A DNA stretch of 64,000 nucleotides from NCBI GenBank assembly GCA_035545275.1, contig DASZYT010000001.1, forward strand, positions 22,652-86,651. Reading direction: 5' to 3'. A program made the translations under genes and the position numbers. This stretch comes from DASZYT01 sp035545275. Its GTDB lineage: Bacteria; Patescibacteriota; Saccharimonadia; Saccharimonadales; UBA4665. Below the pieces are notes generated by a model. It made no database searches and was not told the origin of the DNA. It worked only from the letters and a program-made list of their open reading frames with translations. Every line of letters starts with the position of its first letter. Position 1 is the first letter of the stretch. Of the stretch, positions 52,108 through 60,169 are shown piece after piece.

Positions 52108-52137
52108 TTGTCAATCACGTCATACCTCTGTTATAAT
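52108..52137 (+). promoter_or_regulatory. Promoter of alaS, leaderless
   Basis: TTGTCA at 52108-52113, a spacer of 18 and TATAAT at 52132-52137; the ATG is eight bases later. The -35 overlaps the -35 of the divergent candidate RNA gene. Confidence 0.7.
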
Positions 52138-52145
52138 TTGGCTCA

Positions 52146-54065
52146 ATGACAGCACAGGAAATCAGGCAAAAATACTTGGAATTCTTCAAGAACCAGGGGC
52201 ACACGACCATTCCACGGGCGCTTTTGGTGCCGCAGAACGACCCAACCACACTCTTTACCGGCTCGGGTATGCAGCCGCTATTGCCCTATCTTTTGGGGCA
52301 GGAACACCCAGCAGGCAACAGACTGGTAGACAGCCAGACGTGTCTGCGCGCGCAGGACATCGACGAGGTGGGCGACAACCGCCATACGACGTTTTTCGAG
52401 ATGCTGGGCAACTGGAGCCTAGGCGATTACTTCAAAGACCCTCAACTGCCCTGGTTTTTTGCTTTTCTGACCGAAACGGTTGGCTTGGATCCAAACAAGC
52501 TGTACGTGACATGTTTTATTGGTGATGACTACCACGATATCCCCAAGGATACCGAAAGTGCCGAAATCTGGAAAAAGCTGTTTGAGAGCAAGGGTATCGA
52601 GGCTAAAGAGGTCGAAATCGGTAGTGAGGAAAATGGCTACCAGGTAGGCATGCAAGGCGGCAGGATTTTCTACTACGATGCGTCCAAAAACTGGTGGTGC
52701 CGCGCCGGCAAAATTGGCGACATGCCGGCGGGCGAACCGGGAGGACCCGACAGCGAAGTCTTCTACGAATTTGACTTCATCCAGCACAATCCCGAATATG
52801 GCGAGCATTGCCACCCCAACTGTGACTGCGGCCGGTTTATGGAGATCGGCAACAGTGTGTTTATGGAATACGTCAAGCGTGAAAGCGGCTTTGAAAAACT
52901 CCCCAAGCAGAATGTTGACTTCGGTGGCGGGCTGGAGCGCATCTCGGCCGCTGCCATCAACAGCCCGGACGTGTTCAAAATCAGCCTGCTGTGGCCCGTT
53001 ATCGAAAAGCTCGAGGAAATATCGGGCAAAAAGTACGACAGCCACACCGAAAGCATGCGCGTGATAGCCGACCACCTGCGCGCTGCCACCTTCCTGGCGG
53101 TAGACGGCGTAGTGCCCAGCAACAAAGAGCAGGGCTACGTTATGCGGCGCCTCATGCGCCGTGCTATCCGCTTTGCGTTCGAGCTGGGCGTGGAGCAGAA
53201 CTTCCTAGAGCAAGTCGTGCCGGTGATAACCGACCTATATAAGGACGACCTGCCCGAAGTGGCCGCAAAGCGCGACGAAGTGATTAATGTTTTGGTAAAA
53301 GAAGAAAAAGCCTTCCGCCAAACCCTCCGCAAAGGCCTTCGTGAATTCGACAAGCTTCTTATGATGGATCAAATTGGAGAAGGTGAGAAAATTCGATTTA
53401 CATCTGATTTGACAGGTCAAATTTTATTTATGCTCTATGACACATACGGTTTCCCGGTTGAACTATCAAAAGAAGAAGCTTTCAAACGGGGCATCGACAT
53501 TGCTTCCGACGCTGATCATGAATTCGAAAATCTCATGGAAGAGCAGCGGAACCGTTCGCGGACAGCGACCAAGGGTGAGTTCAAGGGTGGATTGGCTGAC
53601 CACAGCGAAATCACCACAAAGTACCACACCGCCACGCACCTGATGTACCGCGCCCTGCGCAACATTCTGGGCGACCACGTCATCCAGCGCGGGTCCAACA
53701 TCACGGCGGAGCGGCTGCGCTTTGACTTTTCTCATCCCGAAAAGATGGCGCCCGAGCAAATCAAGCAGGTTGAAGACATGGTGAACGAGCAGATTGCCAA
53801 AGACTGGCCGATGAGCTGGCGCGAAGAAAACACCAAGGCCGCCCTGGACAGCGGCGTCATGGGCGCGTTCGGCGACCGCTACGGCGACACGGTAAAGGTG
53901 TACACCGTGGGCGATCCGGACGGTGAGAACTACAGCCGCGAAATTTGCGGCGGTCCGCACGTAGAGCACACCGGCCAGCTGGCCGAGGGCGGCAAAACAT
54001 TTAAAATTCTAAAGGAAGAATCCAGCTCAGCTGGAGTCCGCCGCATCAAAGCCGTTCTCCAGTAG
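52146..54065 (+). CDS. alaS: Alanyl-tRNA synthetase, short form
   Basis: Charges tRNA-Ala. 639 residues, against about 875 in E. coli. Class II motifs are near the N-terminus (MQPLLPYLLG and the region with RAQDIDEVGDNRHTTFFEM), the aminoacylation domain is complete, and the editing domain zinc sites are TATHLMYRAL and REICGGPHVEH. The protein stops right after the editing domain, so the C-terminal C-Ala oligomerisation and tRNA-elbow domain is absent. A leaderless ATG is expected. Confidence 0.94.
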   Translation: MTAQEIRQKYLEFFKNQGHTTIPRALLVPQNDPTTLFTGSGMQPLLPYLLGQEHPAGNRLVDSQTCLRAQDIDEVGDNRHTTFFEMLGNWSLGDYFKDPQLPWFFAFLTETVGLDPNKLYVTCFIGDDYHDIPKDTESAEIWKKLFESKGIEAKEVEIGSEENGYQVGMQGGRIFYYDASKNWWCRAGKIGDMPAGEPGGPDSEVFYEFDFIQHNPEYGEHCHPNCDCGRFMEIGNSVFMEYVKRESGFEKLPKQNVDFGGGLERISAAAINSPDVFKISLLWPVIEKLEEISGKKYDSHTESMRVIADHLRAATFLAVDGVVPSNKEQGYVMRRLMRRAIRFAFELGVEQNFLEQVVPVITDLYKDDLPEVAAKRDEVINVLVKEEKAFRQTLRKGLREFDKLLMMDQIGEGEKIRFTSDLTGQILFMLYDTYGFPVELSKEEAFKRGIDIASDADHEFENLMEEQRNRSRTATKGEFKGGLADHSEITTKYHTATHLMYRALRNILGDHVIQRGSNITAERLRFDFSHPEKMAPEQIKQVEDMVNEQIAKDWPMSWREENTKAALDSGVMGAFGDRYGDTVKVYTVGDPDGENYSREICGGPHVEHTGQLAEGGKTFKILKEESSSAGVRRIKAVLQ

Positions 54066-54070
54066 CGACA

Positions 54071-54150
54071 GGGGAGAGCAGGCACGTTTCGCCACTAGGC
54101 GAATTCGGATTTATTCTGAAAGTGCCGATGAGAGGGGAGGCTCTCCTCTC
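54071..54150 (+). repeat. Dispersed stem-loop repeat, copy D (divergent)
   Basis: GGGGAGAGCAGGC, GGATTTATTCTG and GATGAGAG resemble parts of copies A and B. A strong hairpin (GAGAGGGGAG with CTCTCCTCTC, 54130-54150) follows. It fills the alaS to ftsA-like gap. Confidence 0.35.
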
Positions 54151-54202
54151 GTGAGGCGAAGCCGCTATTACCGCTTATCCTTCGTGCTATAATCATTAGG
54201 AT

Positions 54203-55537
54203 ATGGTTAACCTGAACAAGTTCAAAGATTTGGGGCTGGCCGCTGCTGCTAAAGCTACCGAAAAAGTCAAAACTGCCCGCAAATCTGCCACCGACAAAGG
54301 TGGTGACGAAAAGTACATCGTGGGGCTCGACATTGGTACCGAAAACGTAAAAGCTTTGATAGGTCATGTGCAGGCCGATGGTTCTATTGAAATTATTGGC
54401 GTGGGCCGCCAACACCAGGCGCTAAGTGATATGCAGGCCGGCGCCATTGCTGATATTGCCAGCGTGGTAGACAACTGCGACAAGGCGCTCAACGAAGCCG
54501 AGCAACAGGCCCAGGTAAGTGTACGTACGGCCGTCATCGGCATTGCTGGTGAGCTCGTAAAGGGTACGACCACCACCGTGCGCGCGACGCGTCAAAACTC
54601 CTCCAAAGCGCTCGACATTGCCGAGATGGAACGCATTATCCGCATGGTGCAGCAGCGTGCCGAGGTAAAGGCCAAGCAGCAACTAGCGGTAGAGCTGGGC
54701 GGCAAGGATGTTGAGGTGCGCCTAGTAAACAGTGCCCTCGTAAGCATCGAGATTGATGGCTACCCGGTGACCAACCCCATTGGTTTTCAGGGGCGCGATG
54801 TAGTAGTGCAGCTGTATACCGCCTTTGCGCCGATGATCCACATTGGGGCTTTGGAGCGCACTGCGCAGGAGCTGGACCTAGACCTGCTGGCGGTGGCCGC
54901 CGAGCCGTTTGCAGTATCGCGTGCCGTCATTGGCGATAACCTCAACAACAACCTCAGTACCATCCTCATGGACGTAGGTGGCGGTACCACCGACATCGCC
55001 GTTATCAACGACGGCGGTGTGCAGGGCACCAAGATGTTTGGCATTGGCGGCCGCGCATTTACTCGCTCAATCGAGCGCGATTTGAACGTAGAATTTGACG
55101 ACGCCGAAAAGCTCAAAATAGGCCTCAGCAACGATACCGTGCCGCAGAAGCAAATCAAAGCCGTCGAAGACGCGCTGAGCAAAACACTGGACGTCTGGAC
55201 CAGCGGCATTGAACTGGCACTAAGCGAGTTCAACCAGCTCGACCATCTGCCGTATCGCCTATTCCTTTGTGGTGGTGGCTCTAGCCTCGACATGTTGATG
55301 GAGCGGCTTGAGCAGGGTGAGTGGTACCGCAACCTACCATTTACGCGCAAGCCTGTCGTGCACCACATCCGTCCCGGCCAAGTGGCCGGCATCACCGATG
55401 CCACCGGGAATGTTGAAGACCACACGTTCATTACGGCAATGGGACTTCTGCGAGTGGGGCTAGATACGCTACAATTTAATGGTGATGGCGCAGGCGGCTC
55501 AATCCGCGAAAAGATAGACAGGATGCTCAGAGCATAA
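54203..55537 (+). CDS. FtsA/PilM-like actin-fold protein
   Basis: 444 residues. After a basic helical start, the actin-fold phosphate loops are GLDIGTENVKALIG and ILMDVGGGTTDIAVI, with adenosine motif FLCGGGSSLDML. An SHS2-like (1C) insertion lies at about residues 90-190. This fits FtsA, which tethers FtsZ to the membrane, though PilM-like proteins share the fold. No C-terminal membrane-targeting helix is obvious beyond IREKIDRML. The -10 TATAAT (54188-54193) gives a minimal leader. Two bases separate it from the next gene. Confidence 0.82.
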   Translation: MVNLNKFKDLGLAAAAKATEKVKTARKSATDKGGDEKYIVGLDIGTENVKALIGHVQADGSIEIIGVGRQHQALSDMQAGAIADIASVVDNCDKALNEAEQQAQVSVRTAVIGIAGELVKGTTTTVRATRQNSSKALDIAEMERIIRMVQQRAEVKAKQQLAVELGGKDVEVRLVNSALVSIEIDGYPVTNPIGFQGRDVVVQLYTAFAPMIHIGALERTAQELDLDLLAVAAEPFAVSRAVIGDNLNNNLSTILMDVGGGTTDIAVINDGGVQGTKMFGIGGRAFTRSIERDLNVEFDDAEKLKIGLSNDTVPQKQIKAVEDALSKTLDVWTSGIELALSEFNQLDHLPYRLFLCGGGSSLDMLMERLEQGEWYRNLPFTRKPVVHHIRPGQVAGITDATGNVEDHTFITAMGLLRVGLDTLQFNGDGAGGSIREKIDRMLRA

Positions 55538-55539
55538 CT

Positions 55540-57270
55540 ATGGCGACAAGCAACGGAAAAGACACTATTTATATCGATGTTGATGACGAAATAACCACCG
55601 TCATTGACAAAGTTCGTACCAGCCGCGAGCGTATCGTGGCGTTGGTGCTGCCTAAGCGCGCCACGACATTCCAGAGCAGCGTTAACATGAAGCTATTGAA
55701 GCGCACGGCCGACGAGGCGCACAAAAAAATCGTGCTTATTACCAGTGAAACCGGCCTGATACCGCTGGCCGCTGCTGCCGGGCTGCATGTGGCCAGCACG
55801 TTACAGTCGAAGCCTGAAGTGCCTGTGGTTGCGACTGAGCCTGCCAGCTCCCCGCGTGATGTAGAAGAAACCGTCAATATTGATAATCGTGACATTTCGC
55901 CCGAAAAAGACGGCAATCGCCCGGTGGGTGAGCTGGCCGCCGCTGCCGGCGCTTCGGCACTGTCGCCGCTCAAGGATGACATCGAGACATTAAACATTGA
56001 AGACGAGCAGCTGCCAGAAGATGCCACCGATGAAAAATCTGCCGCGACTGGCCCCGTCAAAAAGCCGAAGGGCAAGGGGCTCCATGTGCCCAATTTTGAG
56101 CGTTTTCGCTTGCTGATGGTGCTTGGTGCGGTGTTGCTCATTGCCCTTATTGTCGGGGTTATTTTTGCCCTTAAGGTGCTGCCCAAGGCCGAAATTGACA
56201 TCAAGACCGATTCCACTACCCTTGCCAGCAGTATGACGGTTACGCTAGACACCCGAGCTACGGCACTGGACGCCACGCAAAAAGTCGTGCCGGCCCAAAC
56301 CCAGCAGGAGCAAAAGACGTTTAGCCAGCAAGTGCCGGCTACCGGCCAGAAAAACGAGGGCACCAAAGCCTCCGGTTCGGTGGTGATGTCTATACCGTGC
56401 GCGGATGTCACCGGCTCGGCACCGCAGATTCCGGCTGGCACAGGCGTCAGCAGTAACGGCCTGACCTTTATTACCCAAAGCACCGCCACACTCAGCAATC
56501 CGGATTTTAGTAATGGCTGTCATTTTACGGATACCACCGACATTACGGCGCAAATTCCGGGCGCCAAGTACAACCTAGGAGCAAACACTTCATTTTCTGT
56601 GGCGGGCTACCCAGATGTGAGCGCCACAAATGGTAGTGCCTTGACCGGCGGAACTGACAAGATAGTAACTGTCGTATCCCAGAGCGATGTTGACGCCGCC
56701 AAAAAGAAATTGGGTGGCCAAAATGTTGACTCCGTGCGCCAAGATTTGGCCCAGCAGCTCGAGCAAGACAATCTGTTTGCCGTGACAGGTACGTTTGCCA
56801 GCGGCACACCCAGCTACACCACTGATGCACAGGTAGGCGACTCGGCCAGCAGCGTAACCGTTACCGAGACCATCACCTACACCATGTACGGCGTCAAAAA
56901 GAGTGACCTGCAAAGCCTGGTAAAAGACGATGTCAAATCACAGATAGATCCCAGCAAACAATCTATCTTGAGTGAGGGTATCGACGAAGCCAGCTTTAAG
57001 GTTACCGACAAATCAGCCACCTCGGTACAAGTATCTATGAGCGCCACTGCAGTGGCTGGCCCCGATCTGAAGATAGCCGATATCAAGAAGGCCGCCGCGG
57101 GCAAAAAGGGCGGCGATGTGCAATCTATGCTCAAAGCAAACCCGGGAGTCACAAGTGTGGTGGTGCGCCTGAGCCCCTTCTGGGTCAGCTCGGTGCCCAA
57201 CAACCCCGATAAAATTACGGTCCATTTCTCTAAGCCAACCGCAACAAAGAGTAATGCATCAAGCTCCTAG
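55540..57270 (+). CDS. Baseplate-J-like membrane protein paired with FtsA-like gene
   Basis: 576 residues. The N-terminal cytoplasmic domain IYIDVDDEITTVIDKVRTS...VALVLPKRATTFQS is what I recall from Patescibacteria proteins annotated as baseplate J/gp47 family. A disordered linker, one membrane helix (about residues 190-212) and a large extracellular all-beta domain follow, with a long repeat-like region such as TVTETITYTMYGV. Direct adjacency to the FtsA-like gene suggests a division- or envelope-linked complex; no phage genes are nearby. Confidence 0.7.
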   Translation: MATSNGKDTIYIDVDDEITTVIDKVRTSRERIVALVLPKRATTFQSSVNMKLLKRTADEAHKKIVLITSETGLIPLAAAAGLHVASTLQSKPEVPVVATEPASSPRDVEETVNIDNRDISPEKDGNRPVGELAAAAGASALSPLKDDIETLNIEDEQLPEDATDEKSAATGPVKKPKGKGLHVPNFERFRLLMVLGAVLLIALIVGVIFALKVLPKAEIDIKTDSTTLASSMTVTLDTRATALDATQKVVPAQTQQEQKTFSQQVPATGQKNEGTKASGSVVMSIPCADVTGSAPQIPAGTGVSSNGLTFITQSTATLSNPDFSNGCHFTDTTDITAQIPGAKYNLGANTSFSVAGYPDVSATNGSALTGGTDKIVTVVSQSDVDAAKKKLGGQNVDSVRQDLAQQLEQDNLFAVTGTFASGTPSYTTDAQVGDSASSVTVTETITYTMYGVKKSDLQSLVKDDVKSQIDPSKQSILSEGIDEASFKVTDKSATSVQVSMSATAVAGPDLKIADIKKAAAGKKGGDVQSMLKANPGVTSVVVRLSPFWVSSVPNNPDKITVHFSKPTATKSNASSS

Positions 57271-57676
57271 CACTATCTTAGCTTTAGATGTGGGCATGGT
57301 ACGCATAGGGGTCGCCCGAGCGAGTACAGTAGCGCGGCTGGCGGAACCACTTACGACGTTGCCGCACACCCCAGAGATTTACCAGGAAATAGCCGACTTG
57401 TGCAAAGAACACGGCGCGCGCATAGTGGTAGTGGGCTTGCCGCGTGGGCTTGAGGGGCAGCACACCGGGCAGACTGACTATGTGGAGGATTTTGTGGAAG
57501 AGTTAAAACGCCAGAGTAAGCTTACTGTCGTGGTTCAGGACGAAGCGCTGACTTCGCGCAAAGCCGAAGCTGAACTGGCCAACCGGCGCAAAGCCTACCA
57601 CAGGGAAGAGGTTGACGCCCTGGCTGCAACCTATATACTCGAAGACTATCTGGCCGAGCATGGAGGAGACTTATGA
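57254..57676 (+). CDS. ruvX: Putative Holliday junction resolvase YqgF/RuvX
   Basis: RNase H-fold nuclease implicated in rRNA processing and recombination. 140 residues. Motifs are ILALDVGMVRIGVA (catalytic Asp), VVVGLPRGLEGQ, DEALTSRKAE (Glu) and EEVDALAATYILEDYL (Asp). It overlaps the upstream gene by 17 bases and the mltG start by four, so it is part of that operon. Confidence 0.92.
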   Translation: MHQAPSTILALDVGMVRIGVARASTVARLAEPLTTLPHTPEIYQEIADLCKEHGARIVVVGLPRGLEGQHTGQTDYVEDFVEELKRQSKLTVVVQDEALTSRKAEAELANRRKAYHREEVDALAATYILEDYLAEHGGDL

Positions 57677-58731
57677 GCGAATATCGCATGAATGAACGCA
57701 AATCTCACATCCCCCGCCGCATTAGGTGGGTGGGCGGTATATTGCTGGCCATTTTGGTGGTAGCGGCGATTATAGTGCACTTTATGTACACCGAAAATCT
57801 CCGGCCAGTCAGTAATAACGGCAAATCCCAGGTTTTCACCGTAGCCACCGACTCATCACTCAAACAGATAGCAGTACAGCTCAAGCAGGCTGGACTCATC
57901 CGAGACACGAGGGCGTTTGAACTCTATGTGGCCGTGCATGATGAACGCGACAAGCTACAAGCCGGTACGTACAAATTTAGCCCCAGTGAAAGCGTGCAGC
58001 AGATAGTGGATGCACTGGTTCACGGCAAGGTGGCGACAGATTTGGTCACTATTGTGCCGGGTGCGCGCATTGACCAGATACGTCAAAGCTTCATTAATGC
58101 CGGTTTCAAGCCAGCCGCCATTGATGCGGCTCTGCAGGCCGGCCAATACCGGGCTGACTACCCGGCTCTCGCCGACAATCCGGCCAGCAGCACACTAGAA
58201 GGTTTTTTGTATCCCGATTCATACCAAAAAACTGCCTCGACCGACCCCCGTACTATTGTCGAAGAAGCCCTTACTGAAATGCAAAACCACCTTACGGCGA
58301 GCATTCGCGCCTCATTTGCGAGCGAAGGGCTCACGACATATCAAGGAGTAACTCTGGCCTCCATTGTCGAGCAAGAAGTTTCCAGCTCAACCGATCGTCC
58401 CCAAGTAGCCCAAGTGTTCTTAACCCGATTAAAAAAGGATATGCCTCTTGGTTCTGATGTAACAGCGTTCTATGGGGCCATCAAAGCCGGGGTAGCACCA
58501 ACTACCAGTTATGATTCGCCCTACAATACCTTGCTCCACAAGGGCTTACCGCCCGGTCCCATTGGCGGGGTCAGCGATAGCTCGCTGCAGGCTGTAGCGC
58601 ACCCGGCGCGCACGGATTGGCTGTATTTTGTGACCGGAGACGATGGTGTTACCCATTTCTCTAAGACGCTCCAGCAACATGAGGCATATACGCAACAGTA
58701 TTGCCATAAGCTGTGTGTCCAAGCGCAATAG
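57673..58731 (+). CDS. mltG: Endolytic murein transglycosylase MltG (YceG-like)
   Basis: Cuts nascent glycan strands and terminates peptidoglycan polymerisation. 352 residues. One N-terminal membrane helix (about 21-42), a LysM-like region, and the YceG domain with the catalytic Glu in LASIVEQEVSS, LEGFLYPDSY, and YNTLLHKGLPPGPIGG. Coupled to ruvX by ATGA overlap; ruvX-mltG adjacency is common in bacteria. Confidence 0.93.
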   Translation: MSEYRMNERKSHIPRRIRWVGGILLAILVVAAIIVHFMYTENLRPVSNNGKSQVFTVATDSSLKQIAVQLKQAGLIRDTRAFELYVAVHDERDKLQAGTYKFSPSESVQQIVDALVHGKVATDLVTIVPGARIDQIRQSFINAGFKPAAIDAALQAGQYRADYPALADNPASSTLEGFLYPDSYQKTASTDPRTIVEEALTEMQNHLTASIRASFASEGLTTYQGVTLASIVEQEVSSSTDRPQVAQVFLTRLKKDMPLGSDVTAFYGAIKAGVAPTTSYDSPYNTLLHKGLPPGPIGGVSDSSLQAVAHPARTDWLYFVTGDDGVTHFSKTLQQHEAYTQQYCHKLCVQAQ

Positions 58732-58763
58732 GCTTTAACAGAGGCGAAGGTGTAGCTGTAACC

Positions 58764-58792
58764 TTGAAGCCAGCGGGCCTTTTTGGTACACT
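58764..58792 (+). promoter_or_regulatory. Promoter and folded leader of the LysM-CHAP gene
   Basis: TTGAAG at 58764-58769, a spacer of 17 and TACACT at 58787-58792. The transcript starts near 58799 and its leader folds: ATAACGC pairs with GCGTTAT (about 58800-58834), enclosing the palindrome CCGTGGCCGGCCACGG. A regulatory leader is possible; I could not match it to a known riboswitch. Confidence 0.6.
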
Positions 58793-58936
58793 AGCAAGCA
58801 TAACGCCGTGGCCGGCCACGGTCCTACGCGTTATCTATAGCAGAGAATACCTCCACTCATACTTGTTTAAGTAGTTTCTGCTCATAAAGGGAGAATTCGT
58901 ATCAGTACGACAACATCTCATGGCATAACCTCACGT

Positions 58937-60046
58937 TTGGCTTTACTGCAGAATCGCCAGAAAGCCAAACTATATCGTCGGTTGTTTGATAAACTTACCC
59001 GCAAGAATACCAAGCGTCGGTTGGTCAGGTATGGCCTGCTGGCGTTTTATGTAGTTTTGCTGGGAGCTACCGCTGCGTTTGTGTTTAGGAGCTCACACAG
59101 TAGCGCCAGTCAAACTCCCGCCGACAAAAAGGCTGCGAGCATTGCCAGCCTGACGGCCGCCGCCACTAGTGACACCCCAGCCAACCCTCTGGATCAATTG
59201 TCCTCGGTGGATATCGCGTTGCAGGTAGCACAAATGGACCATCTGCCCGAAGTCACACCCGTCCGCAACCAGGCAGACTCGCAACAGGCAATTTTAGCTA
59301 TGATGAGTGCATCGTCTGACGTCGCCGCCAAACAGCAGGTGGTTGCCACGGCGTTCAAGTCCAACAAGGACATCAAGACATATGTGGTAAAAGCGGGCGA
59401 CACTATTTCCAGCATCGCCGCCAAGTTCCACATTACGTCCGATAGCGTACGGTGGTCAAACGGGTTGGGCGGTGAATCAGTAACGGTCGGTACAAAGCTA
59501 TACATCCCACCGGTGGACGGTATTGTATACACCGTAAAATCGGGCGATACCATTGGTGGACTGGCACAAAGCTACAAAGCGCGCAAAGACCAGATCATAG
59601 CCTATAACGATGCCGAGCTGGCTGGCATCCATCCCGGTGAGCGCATCATTATTCCCAACGGGCAAATCCAGCAGGTTACCACCTACAATCCCTATGCCTA
59701 TGCTACCGTTGGCTTTAGTCCAACATATGGTAGCGACGGCTATGATTACGGCTGGTGCACCTGGTATGTTGCTACACGCGTCAAAATGCCCAGCAACTGG
59801 GGTAATGCAAACACCTGGGCTTACTATGCACGCCTGAGCGGATGGACTGTGAGTTCGCGACCTGTGGTAGGTGCTATTGCTCAGACTCCTGCCGGTTGGG
59901 CCGGCCACGTGGCCTACGTAGAAGCGGTATCGCCAGATGGTACGCAAATCAAGTACTCCGACATGGCCGGTCTGGCCGGTTGGGGCCGGGTAGGGTATAG
60001 CGGCTGGGTGCCGGCCTCGACATACCCAAACTACATCTATCACTAG
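58937..60046 (+). CDS. LysM-LysM-CHAP peptidoglycan hydrolase
   Basis: 369 residues from TTG. A basic start and membrane helix (about 32-52), a linker, two LysM modules (about 148-192, TYVVKAGDTISSIAAKF, and 198-245, VYTVKSGDTIGGLAQSY) and a C-terminal CHAP domain with catalytic Cys in YGWCTWYVA and His in GWAGHVAYVEAV. It binds and cuts peptidoglycan, of self or host. The start is uncertain: the frame is open upstream, and AGGGAG at ribosome-site distance points to an ATC codon at 58901 giving (I)STTTSHGITSR before the TTG. Confidence 0.85.
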   Translation: MALLQNRQKAKLYRRLFDKLTRKNTKRRLVRYGLLAFYVVLLGATAAFVFRSSHSSASQTPADKKAASIASLTAAATSDTPANPLDQLSSVDIALQVAQMDHLPEVTPVRNQADSQQAILAMMSASSDVAAKQQVVATAFKSNKDIKTYVVKAGDTISSIAAKFHITSDSVRWSNGLGGESVTVGTKLYIPPVDGIVYTVKSGDTIGGLAQSYKARKDQIIAYNDAELAGIHPGERIIIPNGQIQQVTTYNPYAYATVGFSPTYGSDGYDYGWCTWYVATRVKMPSNWGNANTWAYYARLSGWTVSSRPVVGAIAQTPAGWAGHVAYVEAVSPDGTQIKYSDMAGLAGWGRVGYSGWVPASTYPNYIYH

Positions 60047-60155
60047 ACTGACAAGTGCCGCGGTGCGACATCACACGCTCTAGTGCTCACTTTTGAGTAC
60101 ACTGCGCATATGCCACACTGCCATTTTTAAGATAGGAAGGATAACAGAGCTGTTT

Positions 60156-60169
60156 TATACTGTAGGTAA
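60156..60169 (+). promoter_or_regulatory. -10 box giving a leaderless obg transcript
   Basis: TATACT at 60156-60161 and ATG at 60169, a gap of seven bases. Confidence 0.55.

Noticed and set aside
51918..52118. A 66-codon minus-strand frame inside the candidate RNA gene
   Set aside because: Its start lies upstream of the mapped-by-eye transcription start, no ribosome site is present, and the region is dominated by RNA stems.
54203..57270. Reading the baseplate-J-like gene as part of a prophage or contractile injection system
   Set aside because: No sheath, tube, portal, terminase or other tail gene occurs in the window and the neighbours are division and wall genes.
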